From the IMG/VR virus record IMGVR_UViG_3300023235_000077, positions 1 to 33,359 of that record: a stretch of 33,359 nt of DNA; one strand, 5' to 3'. Below are positions 22,125 through 29,042 of the stretch, piece by piece. A model generated the notes under the pieces. It was not told where the DNA came from, searched no databases, and saw only the letters and a list, made by a program, of their open reading frames with translations. The stretch is from a virus. The first letter of the stretch is position 1; the number at the start of each line of letters is the position of its first letter. A program made the position numbers and the translations under genes.

Positions 22125-22554
22125 GTTTATACCGATATTATTGTTTGTTCCTTCACTTGCGTTTGCTGGAGATTTGACGCACCAATGGAAGTCTCCTGCT
22201 TTTAGTGGGCAGGGATATAGCGCCCATGTTCTAACTATTGAGAATCAAGAGTTCTCTAGGAAACAAGCAATCAAAGAGAAACGAGAAGCAGAGGAACGTC
22301 AAGCAATACGAGATGCTGCAAATACGAACCTATCTAAATTTATGAAAAATGTAGAGTCAAGGATATATGCTCAACTTTCAAAACAATTAGTAGATAGTAT
22401 GTTCGGAGAAGAATCTTCAACTTCCGGCACAGTTACTTTTGAGGGTACAACAATCAGTTACACCAAAAGTTCTGAAACCGTAGAATTAACGATTGTGGAT
22501 GCAAATGGTAGTTCGACTATTATCACTGTTCCTGTTGGCGACTTTACTTTCTAG
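22117..22554 (+). CDS. csgF: CsgF-like curli assembly factor
   Basis: This 145-residue protein has a signal peptide (MIRFIPILLFVPSLAFA). The mature start GDLTHQWKSPAFSG lines up by eye with E. coli CsgF (GTMTFQFRNPNFGG), the segment that sits in the CsgG pore. A charged linker (KQAIKEKREAEERQAIRDAA) is followed by the C-terminal beta part ending TIVDANGSSTIITVPVGDF, similar to CsgF's DRKTGQTSTIQVSG. In bacteria CsgF couples curli subunits to the secretion channel. ATG 22117 overlaps the preceding stop; GAAGGAGAAG precedes it. It overlaps csgG by 50 bases. Confidence 0.82.
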   Translation: MIRFIPILLFVPSLAFAGDLTHQWKSPAFSGQGYSAHVLTIENQEFSRKQAIKEKREAEERQAIRDAANTNLSKFMKNVESRIYAQLSKQLVDSMFGEESSTSGTVTFEGTTISYTKSSETVELTIVDANGSSTIITVPVGDFTF

Positions 22555-23293
22555 TTGTGCATCTATCCAACCGATAGATGCACCTGAAGTAACTTCATCG
22601 CCAATGGTAGATGAACTAAAAAATATCCCGGCACCAGTGCAAAAAGTGCCGATAGCAGTGTATAAATTTAATGACGTTACTGGTCAGAGAAAGTCTGGTA
22701 ATAATCTTGCTTTGCTTAGTAGTGCGGTTACACAGGGCGGTGACATATGGTTACTGCAAGCATTAAAGAAGGCTGGGAATGGTGAGTGGTTTCAAGTTAT
22801 TGAGAGGATGGAATTAGACAATCTTCTTAAAGAACGGCAGATTATACGAAACACAAGAAAGTCGCACGAAGGAGATAAAGCAGAAAAGATCAGGCCGCTA
22901 CTATTTGCAGGAGTGTTACTAACAGGCGGTATAGTTGGTTATGATACTAATACGGAAACTGGTGGACTAGGTGTAAGATATTTGGGTATTGGTATATCTG
23001 ATGAGTATCGTAAAGATATGGTTACAGTTGCTTTACGATTAATATCGGTACAGACAGGTGAGGTGTTACTAGCAGTCAGTTCTCAGAAGACAATTCTGAG
23101 TACTAAGTTATCTGCTACAGTGTTCAAGTTTTTGGATATGGGAACAAGCTTGCTGGAGACTGAAGCAGGTATAACAGACAATGAGTCTACTACCTATGCC
23201 GTGAGGAAAGCAATTGAACAATCGGTTATAGAAATTATTAAGGTGGGTGAGAAAAATAAACTTTGGGAATTTAAAAAGGAGAAAATCAAATGA
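22505..23293 (+). CDS. csgG: CsgG-like outer-membrane curli secretion channel
   Basis: This 262-residue lipoprotein has the signal MVVRLLSLFLLATLLSSC, with lipidated Cys18. The CsgG family is clear by eye: VPIAVYKFNDVTGQRK (E. coli VSVYNIQDETGQFK), VIERMELDNLLKERQIIR (E. coli LERQGLQNLLNERKIIR), GGIVGYDTNTETGGLGVRYL, SVQTGEVLLAVSSQKTILS and KLWEF near the end. CsgG forms a nonameric outer-membrane pore for type VIII secretion. The residues of the pore constriction (E. coli Tyr51/Asn55/Phe56) do not look conserved. I chose ATG 22505 because the signal peptide then starts correctly; 22493 is also open. Confidence 0.9.
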   Translation: MVVRLLSLFLLATLLSSCASIQPIDAPEVTSSPMVDELKNIPAPVQKVPIAVYKFNDVTGQRKSGNNLALLSSAVTQGGDIWLLQALKKAGNGEWFQVIERMELDNLLKERQIIRNTRKSHEGDKAEKIRPLLFAGVLLTGGIVGYDTNTETGGLGVRYLGIGISDEYRKDMVTVALRLISVQTGEVLLAVSSQKTILSTKLSATVFKFLDMGTSLLETEAGITDNESTTYAVRKAIEQSVIEIIKVGEKNKLWEFKKEKIK

Positions 23294-23973
23294 GAACGAG
23301 CATACTTACTATTCTCGCTTACTTTGTTATGATGAATGTGGGTTATGCGAGTGACGTTTACATTACGCAGTCTGGTGCAAGTCTGACTGCAAACATCAAT
23401 CAAGATGGACAAGACAACCAATTTGGTGACGGGACAACTGATGTTACCCTAACAGGTGACAACCAGACGTTGGACATTGACCAAGTTGGTAGTACAAATA
23501 CTATTGCTGCATCTGTCGTTGGTGCAACACAAGAGTTAACAATCAACCAGACAGGTAGTAGTAATACGTCTACCGTATCGGTTGGTTCTAGTTCTTCATC
23601 TGATGACAACAGTATTATCCAGACAATCACTGGTAGCTCAAATACGACTACGGTGAATGTGGGTAATAGTGCTGCGTCTAGTGATGCCGATGTTGATCTT
23701 GTTGTTACAGGTGACAGTAATACAGTGACTATTAATGAAAATAGTACTGCAACAATGGCGAGTGGTGATAAGAAGGTGACAAACATTACAGCGATTGGTG
23801 GAAGTAATACTATTACATCTACACACACTGGTGCTGCTGACCAAGACACAACCCTGCATCATACGGGTTCATCTAGTACTTTTTCTATTACACAGGGTGG
23901 TGCATATGATGGAACAGTGGACATGACAACAGTGGGGTCAGGCCATGATGTTACGATTACTATGGACGATTAG
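23290..23973 (+). CDS. Curlin-repeat amyloid protein (CsgA/CsgB-like) 1
   Basis: This 227-residue protein has a signal peptide (MRTSILTILAYFVMMNVGYA). The mature part is made of Asn/Gln/Ser/Thr/Gly-rich beta repeats: ITQSGASLTANINQDGQDNQ, LTINQTGSSNT, IIQTITGSSNTTTVNVGNS. These are the x-Q-x-G-x-x-N type of curlin repeats, which stack into a secreted amyloid. There is almost no Cys and few Lys/Arg. It overlaps csgG by 4 bases (ATGA), and AAAAAGGAGAAAA is its ribosome site. The expected role is a fibre subunit exported through the CsgG-like pore. Confidence 0.85.
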   Translation: MRTSILTILAYFVMMNVGYASDVYITQSGASLTANINQDGQDNQFGDGTTDVTLTGDNQTLDIDQVGSTNTIAASVVGATQELTINQTGSSNTSTVSVGSSSSSDDNSIIQTITGSSNTTTVNVGNSAASSDADVDLVVTGDSNTVTINENSTATMASGDKKVTNITAIGGSNTITSTHTGAADQDTTLHHTGSSSTFSITQGGAYDGTVDMTTVGSGHDVTITMDD

Positions 23974-25003
23974 TATTATTTTCTTTAGTACCAATGCTTA
24001 TGGTGCTATTGGAAATGTGGTCAAAGGAAACGCTTCTGTAGAAAGGTCTGGTGAAAAGACTGATCTAAAGAAGGGTTCCGATATTGAGTTTAAGGACACT
24101 GTGAAAACTGGTAAAGGTGACATAGGTATCACGTTTGTTGATGATACTAATGTTGCAGTGAGTGCCCACAGTGCTTTGGTAATTGATGAATTTATATATG
24201 ACCCTAATTCTAAAACAGGCTCTAAGTTGGTCATGAATATTGCACTTGGCACAGTGCGATATGCGAGTGGTAATATTGCTAAATTAAATCATCAGAACGT
24301 AGAAATTAGAACACCAACAGCAAGGATTGGTGTGTTGGGGACTGCATTCAGTATGACCGTGGATGAGGTTGGAAAATCTTTAATTATTCTACTACCCAAC
24401 AAAGACGGGACCGTAGGTAAGATATCGGTAGAGACTGATGCGGGACAAGTTATTATGAACCAAGCATTCCAATCAACATTAGTTAGTACGGGGGAAAACA
24501 AACCATCTAAGCCTGTAATACTAGATTTGACATTAGACCAGATTAATAACATGTTGATTATTAAACCGCCCAAACAGAAATTGTTGGATTTATTAGAGGA
24601 TTCTAAAGACAGTAAGAATTTACTTGATATTGATCTCTTAGAGTTTAATGATTTAGGTAAGAACGAATTAGAAGAAGACCTATTTGGGTTTAATGAATTA
24701 GACATTAACGATTTGGATGTTGACCTACTTGGAAATATCCTAGACCAGATTGCCGCTTCACTCGCACAATCAGAGATGATTGATGGTAGAACAAGTGGGT
24801 TTAATAAAGTCACACAGGTCAACACACTGGTAGATGGAAACAGCACACGCATCATACGAAGAGTAGGAAGTAACACAGTAGATTTAGACTTGATAAACGA
24901 CTATGGTTATAGGATTAATATTACACAGGGAATGCCTGTGCCGGAGATAACAACAAAAGATGAAAACGCTTCTAATATCATTAATATTACTCAGTCTGAC
25001 TAA
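23945..25003 (+). CDS. Secreted FecR-domain protein
   Basis: This 352-residue protein has a signal peptide (MMLRLLWTISIIFFSTNAYG). A FecR domain at about residues 22-160 includes GNVVKGNASVERSGEKTDLK, DTVKTGKGDIGITFVDDTNV and VEIRTPTARIGVLGTAFSM. The rest is an Asp/Leu/Asn-rich region (DLLEFNDLGKNELEEDLFGF) and a polar C-terminus. FecR domains often occur in bacterial envelope loci next to CHASE2-cyclase genes, without the FecI sigma factor; none is here. The first 29 bases overlap the curlin gene and the last 44 overlap the next signal peptide. Confidence 0.85.
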   Translation: MMLRLLWTISIIFFSTNAYGAIGNVVKGNASVERSGEKTDLKKGSDIEFKDTVKTGKGDIGITFVDDTNVAVSAHSALVIDEFIYDPNSKTGSKLVMNIALGTVRYASGNIAKLNHQNVEIRTPTARIGVLGTAFSMTVDEVGKSLIILLPNKDGTVGKISVETDAGQVIMNQAFQSTLVSTGENKPSKPVILDLTLDQINNMLIIKPPKQKLLDLLEDSKDSKNLLDIDLLEFNDLGKNELEEDLFGFNELDINDLDVDLLGNILDQIAASLAQSEMIDGRTSGFNKVTQVNTLVDGNSTRIIRRVGSNTVDLDLINDYGYRINITQGMPVPEITTKDENASNIINITQSD

Positions 25004-25751
25004 CTTTGCACTTGCTGGCAACAGTGTGTTCATTGAACAGATAGGTACGAGTACAGATTCTACGATAACTGTAGATATTGACGGTAATAACAATTCCGTA
25101 AATCTTACTATGGAAGGTACTAACAATGATTTGAATATTACACAAGGGGGAAACAACAATACAGTCAGTTGGATTTCTTATTGGGGTAGTGGTGAGACTT
25201 GGGGTGGTGATTTGGATGGTAACAGCAACACCATAAAAACTGAACAATACAACACCACCGGCACAGATACGAATAGGGTGGGTATGCATATTCAGAGCAA
25301 TAGCAACACGGTTAGTGTTGGCCAAGGATGTACATATGATAGCCAATCAGACACAACTTGTTCTGGTACTATATCAGAATATGGTGGCCATACTGTGAAT
25401 TTAGACTTACATTCAGGTAATAATAACATCAAGGTGGGTCAATCATCAGGTTCGGTTGATGCAGACCATTATGCACAGATTTACATGTATGGTGGGGAAT
25501 ATAATACTATGTTTGTCAAGCAGGATGGTAGTGGAAATAAGACCCTAAATATAACAGTGAGGACAGATGGTGGGACACAATCTGTTATTCAAAAAGATAG
25601 CGGGGCCCATAGTGCAACAATAGATTTGACAGGTAGTTATCACACAGATTTGAATTTGATTCAGCAAGGTAGTACAAACCAATCATATTCATTGACACAG
25701 AATTGTCTGACAAGTGGTGGATGTAGTGTGGGAATTACGCAAGGAAATTAG
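24960..25751 (+). CDS. Curlin-repeat amyloid protein (CsgA/CsgB-like) 2
   Basis: This 263-residue protein has a signal peptide (MKTLLISLILLSLTNFALAG). NSVFIEQIGTSTDSTITVDI begins the mature part, and curlin-type repeats continue: NDLNITQGGNNNTVSW, HIQSNSNTVSVGQG, MFVKQDGSGNKTLNI, DLNLIQQGSTNQSYSLTQN. Unlike the first curlin it has two Cys pairs and aromatic residues. One protein may act as nucleator (CsgB-like) and the other as the major subunit (CsgA-like); which is which cannot be told. It begins 44 bases inside the FecR gene and ends 2 bases before the cyclase gene. Confidence 0.83.
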   Translation: MKTLLISLILLSLTNFALAGNSVFIEQIGTSTDSTITVDIDGNNNSVNLTMEGTNNDLNITQGGNNNTVSWISYWGSGETWGGDLDGNSNTIKTEQYNTTGTDTNRVGMHIQSNSNTVSVGQGCTYDSQSDTTCSGTISEYGGHTVNLDLHSGNNNIKVGQSSGSVDADHYAQIYMYGGEYNTMFVKQDGSGNKTLNITVRTDGGTQSVIQKDSGAHSATIDLTGSYHTDLNLIQQGSTNQSYSLTQNCLTSGGCSVGITQGN

Positions 25752-25753
25752 TT

Positions 25754-27805
25754 ATGAAAAAGTGGATTATATCATTATTCGTCATTTTAGTATTGTGTGG
25801 ATTGCGTTTTGCAGACCCGTGGTTCCTAGACATGGTTCGCCTCAAGGCAATGGATCAACATCAGCGCAATCAAGAAACACTGATAATTGATAATGTTGTT
25901 ACTGTAGAAATTAACAATCAGACAATCAGAGAACGTGGGCAGTGGCCTTGGGATAGGGAAACACTTGGTAACGAGATTATCAAACTCTATCAAGCAGGAG
26001 CGTCATTAGTCGTTGTTCCTATTCTATTCGCAGACCCAGACCGTGGGGGTAAGGATACATTCTTTGCTAACGTGCTCAAACAAACACCAACTGTTATAGG
26101 GCAGATACCTAGCACAGACAATAGTAATTCTGGTGTAGTGCGTGGTGTTGCAACGGTTGGCCATCCTTGGAAAAATTGGGTATATAGATACCCCGGTGTG
26201 GTTGGTCCTATTCCAGAACTTGCAAAGAGTGCCAATGCTGTTGGTATGATGGTTATTGCACCAGAGGCTGATGGTGTAGTTAGACGTATGCCTTTGGTGA
26301 TTGCAGTGAATGATAAAATATATCCATCTATCAGTATGGAAATCCTACGCATGGCATCAGGAGACATATCGTTCCAGATGAAGACGGGTATCGCTGGTGT
26401 AGAAAAACTACGCATCCCCAAATATAAAATGATTGACACAGATGCCAATGGTAACATATGGTTGGATTTTCAGTGGAGAACAAAAACTCACCCCCTACAT
26501 GAGAAATTACCAGACCTCAAAGGTAAAATCGTTATACTCAGTATGACTGCTTCTGGTCTTGGAAGCCCTGTTGCAACCCCTGTGGGGGTCATACAGTCCC
26601 ATGACCTTATTGGTGCATCACTTGCTACCATGATGACAGGTCGCAATATAACCAGACCATTTTGGACTGATCTTGCAGAATTAGCAATCAGCGGTGTTGG
26701 TGCATTAATCCTAGCACTAACAGTTCTCACATTGGCGTGGTATTTTGGTGCAGTATTACTGCCATTGTTCCTTGTCGGTTCATTCTATGGTTCATCTTAC
26801 CTATTCACGGAATACAGTTATCTGGTGGATTGGTCCTATCCCGTCCTTACTATGTTTGTAGTTTGGGCCATTGCTGCGTTTCTGCGGTTCATGGAAGAAT
26901 ATAAACAGAAAATGGAAATCAAGAAACAGTTCGCTGGATATGCCAGCCCAACTGTGGTTCGGTTACTACAAGAAAATCCATCACTGATCAAAGACGGTAT
27001 GAAGAAGGAGATTAGTATTTGCTTCTCTGATCTTCGTGGGTTCACACCATTAGGCGAGAGTTTTGGTGATGATGTCAAGGGTCTTACTGAAATCATGAAT
27101 GGATATATGGATGCAATCACACAACCTATTTTAGATTCAAACGGCATGGTAATCAAATATATCGGTGATGCAAGTATGCACATTCATAACGCACCCATAG
27201 ATGACCCAGACCACCCAAAGAGCGCAGTTAAAACTGGGCTACTGATGCTAGATGCAGTAGTGAAGTTTAATGACAAGATCGTTGCTGAAGGCAAACCACC
27301 TATAGGAATGGGTGCGGGTATCAACACAGGGTTGGGATATCTTGGAGAGATGGGTTCTACCATGCGACACAGTTATGATGTCCTTGGTGATGCAGTCTCT
27401 ACCGCTGCTCGTATTGAGAGCAAGTGCAAAGAGTATGGGTGTCTGTTGTTGGTTGGTGAAGCCACATATGACTTAACCAAGGATGACTTCTTCTACTTGA
27501 AGGTTGATGAGCTTGCAGTGAAGGGTAAGACTGTTGGTATTCGAATATATACCGTTCTCAGTGAAATGGGATGGATGATGGAGAATACCAATTGGGGTAT
27601 AGCAGAGAGCCAACATGAGAAGATGCACGAATATTATCGTAATCAACATTTTGACCATGCTATTAGATTATGTAATGATTTGATGAATGAATTCGACGGT
27701 AGAATGAAAAACTATTATACTATGTGGATTGAACGCTGTGAGTTTATGAAGACACAACCACTTGAAGAGGATTGGGATGGAATCTTCTGGGCTCAATCAA
27801 AATAA
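25754..27805 (+). CDS. CHASE2-domain membrane adenylate/guanylate cyclase
   Basis: This 683-residue protein has an N-terminal membrane helix (WIISLFVILVLCGLRF). A periplasmic CHASE2 domain covers about residues 20-300 (VVTVEINNQTIRERGQWPWD). Three membrane helices lie at about 308-395, then a class III nucleotide cyclase at about 420-605. Visible catalytic residues are Asp426 in CFSDLRGFTPLG, Lys468 and Asp472 in IKYIGDASM, Asp542 in YDVLGD and Arg553 in STAARIES. The usual transition-state Asn (GDxVN) is Ser549, which may lower activity. The likely product is cAMP, made in response to an unknown periplasmic signal. It follows the second curlin by 2 bases. Confidence 0.88.
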   Translation: MKKWIISLFVILVLCGLRFADPWFLDMVRLKAMDQHQRNQETLIIDNVVTVEINNQTIRERGQWPWDRETLGNEIIKLYQAGASLVVVPILFADPDRGGKDTFFANVLKQTPTVIGQIPSTDNSNSGVVRGVATVGHPWKNWVYRYPGVVGPIPELAKSANAVGMMVIAPEADGVVRRMPLVIAVNDKIYPSISMEILRMASGDISFQMKTGIAGVEKLRIPKYKMIDTDANGNIWLDFQWRTKTHPLHEKLPDLKGKIVILSMTASGLGSPVATPVGVIQSHDLIGASLATMMTGRNITRPFWTDLAELAISGVGALILALTVLTLAWYFGAVLLPLFLVGSFYGSSYLFTEYSYLVDWSYPVLTMFVVWAIAAFLRFMEEYKQKMEIKKQFAGYASPTVVRLLQENPSLIKDGMKKEISICFSDLRGFTPLGESFGDDVKGLTEIMNGYMDAITQPILDSNGMVIKYIGDASMHIHNAPIDDPDHPKSAVKTGLLMLDAVVKFNDKIVAEGKPPIGMGAGINTGLGYLGEMGSTMRHSYDVLGDAVSTAARIESKCKEYGCLLLVGEATYDLTKDDFFYLKVDELAVKGKTVGIRIYTVLSEMGWMMENTNWGIAESQHEKMHEYYRNQHFDHAIRLCNDLMNEFDGRMKNYYTMWIERCEFMKTQPLEEDWDGIFWAQSK

Positions 27806-27843
27806 GAAGCTTTTGTCGCAACCACAAAATACTAAATACATGT

Positions 27844-28494
27844 ATGAAACATACATATCTATACATCAAAACACATTCTTCAGGATTAAAGTATTTGGGT
27901 AAAACCGTACAAAATCCATACACATATATGGGCTCCGGCACGCATTGGATTCGCCATTTAGATAAACATGGTATAGAACATACTACGGAAATACTATTTG
28001 AGACTAACGATAAGTTATTATTTAAGGAAACCGCACTCTACTATAGCCACTTATATAATATAGCAGAATCCAACGAATGGGCTAATATAGTACATGAACA
28101 GGGTGATGGCGGAGACACACCCCACAGTCCAGCGTACCAAGCACACATAGCAAGCAAAAACTTTTTGTATGGCGAAAAAAATGGATTTCATGGTATGAAA
28201 CACACAGATGAAACTAAACGCAAAATAAGTGAAGCAAACAGGGGTAGGGGCTTGGGCATTCCTAAGAATCACGGAGATAAACTAAAATCAGTATGGGCAG
28301 AAAAGGGTCATCCCCGTAAAGGTAAAGAGCCTTGGAACAAAGGTAAAAAAGGATCGCAATCCAGAACTCAAAATATGATGGAAAGTTATAGTATAAAAGT
28401 CATTTTTGAAGGTGTAGAATATCCGTCACTCAATGCCGCTAGTAGAGCAACAGGGTTAAGTGCCTATAAGATTAAGATAGCCACCACAAAGTAG
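27844..28494 (+). CDS. GIY-YIG homing endonuclease downstream of cyclase
   Basis: This 216-residue protein starts at ATG 27844; an upstream in-frame ATG at 27772 lies inside the cyclase gene. TYLYIKTHSSGLKYLGKTVQ gives the GIY-YIG strands in variant form (YLG). YMGSGTHWIRHLDKHG and the Glu of FKETALYYSHLYN complete the nuclease. The tail has NUMOD3 motifs (HTDETKRKISEANRGRG; KEPWNKGKKGSQ) and a NUMOD1-like helix-turn-helix (YPSLNAASRATGLSAYKIK). It is free-standing at the end of the curli block and may be a hitch-hiker that helps spread the neighbouring genes. Confidence 0.82.
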   Translation: MKHTYLYIKTHSSGLKYLGKTVQNPYTYMGSGTHWIRHLDKHGIEHTTEILFETNDKLLFKETALYYSHLYNIAESNEWANIVHEQGDGGDTPHSPAYQAHIASKNFLYGEKNGFHGMKHTDETKRKISEANRGRGLGIPKNHGDKLKSVWAEKGHPRKGKEPWNKGKKGSQSRTQNMMESYSIKVIFEGVEYPSLNAASRATGLSAYKIKIATTK

Positions 28495-28503
28495 GAGAGA
28501 ACT

Positions 28504-28659
28504 ATGAGTAGGAATTATTTTTCATCGAAGACAGGTCATAAGGCATCAGATATATATTTAAAAAATCAACCCCTTTGGTATGATAGCGATATGTTGAAAC
28601 ATGGGATTGTTTGGTTCATCATTGGAACAATCGTCGGAGTACTCGTATCGTATATTTAA
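28504..28659 (+). CDS. Small C-terminally anchored membrane protein
   Basis: This 51-residue protein starts at ATG 28504 behind GTAGGAGAGA. A polar N-terminus (MSRNYFSSKTGHKASDIYLK) is followed by a C-terminal membrane helix (GIVWFIIGTIVGVLVSYI). The family is unknown. The ribosome site and lack of overlap with other frames support it as a real gene. The 27 bases that follow are A/T-only runs before a strong promoter. Confidence 0.6.
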   Translation: MSRNYFSSKTGHKASDIYLKNQPLWYDSDMLKHGIVWFIIGTIVGVLVSYI

Positions 28660-28686
28660 TTATTTTAAAAAATATCAAAAAAAGAC

Positions 28687-28715
28687 TTGACAATCCCTTT
28701 ACAATGTGTTATATT
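28687..28715 (+). promoter_or_regulatory. Sigma70-type promoter
   Basis: TTGACA (28687-28692), a 17-base spacer and TATATT (28710-28715) form a strong promoter. A leader of about 30 bases with AAGGAAAG leads to ATG 28751. Confidence 0.72.
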
Positions 28716-28750
28716 ATACTTGTAGATTGGTTCTAAGGAAAGATATAAAT

Positions 28751-28987
28751 ATGATTATGGATGTATACCTCCACACATTCCTTGCAATGGGTGCTATTGG
28801 TGCCGCATATTATGCAGGAGGTTATTTCTCAAAGACAAATATTAAGAATATCATCGGCTCTATGCTTGAAACCCTAGAGAAAGAGGGTTTTATTGCAACA
28901 TCAATGGATAAGGATGGCGACAAAGAGTTGATTCCTATTTCAGAATTAATTGCATATGCGCTTAAAGATTCTGAAAAAAACACTTGA
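28751..28987 (+). CDS. Small membrane-anchored protein
   Basis: From ATG 28751 this is a 78-residue protein, with AAGGAAAG about 9 bases upstream. An N-terminal membrane helix (FLAMGAIGAAYYAGGYF) is followed by a soluble domain (IIGSMLETLEKEGFIAT, ELIPISELIAYAL). An upstream ATG at 28706 lies within the promoter and was rejected. The family is not recognised. The 3' end runs into the -35 box of the next promoter. Confidence 0.65.
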   Translation: MIMDVYLHTFLAMGAIGAAYYAGGYFSKTNIKNIIGSMLETLEKEGFIATSMDKDGDKELIPISELIAYALKDSEKNT

Positions 28988-29012
28988 CAAACCCTAAAAA
29001 ATAGTTTATAGT
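28984..29012 (+). promoter_or_regulatory. Sigma70-type promoter before tRNA block
   Basis: TTGACA (28984-28989), a 17-base spacer and TATAGT (29007-29012). The expected start is near 29019, upstream of a small ORF and the two tRNA genes. It likely transcribes the tRNAs. Confidence 0.7.
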
Positions 29013-29042
29013 TATATAATGAACAGTATGCATTTATTGCCT

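Noticed and set aside
23400-23849. 149-residue minus-strand frame opposite curlin 1
   Set aside because: The Val/Leu/Ser-rich sequence is the expected complement of the Asn/Thr-rich curlin repeats. There is no independent support.
24292-24876. 194-residue open frame on the minus strand opposite the FecR gene
   Set aside because: It is a shadow of a clear FecR-domain gene. It has no ribosome site or domain, and no other minus-strand gene exists in the window.
23945-25003. FecR protein as an anti-sigma regulator of iron uptake
   Set aside because: No FecI-type sigma gene or TonB receptor is present, and the protein has a cleavable signal peptide rather than an inner-membrane anti-sigma layout.
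23400-25750. Short repeated motifs in the curlin genes as a CRISPR or DNA repeat array
   Set aside because: The repeats are degenerate at DNA level and in frame with Asn/Gln/Gly-rich protein repeats. There are no spacers of constant length.
28652-28685. A/T-rich stretch as a terminator
   Set aside because: Only weak A-T pairing is possible and there is no stable stem. It may simply be an UP-like region before the promoter at 28687.
28744-28751. TATAAATA just before the gene at 28751
   Set aside because: It touches the ATG, so a late transcript would start inside the gene. The TTGACA/TATATT promoter and AAGGAAAG site upstream explain expression better.
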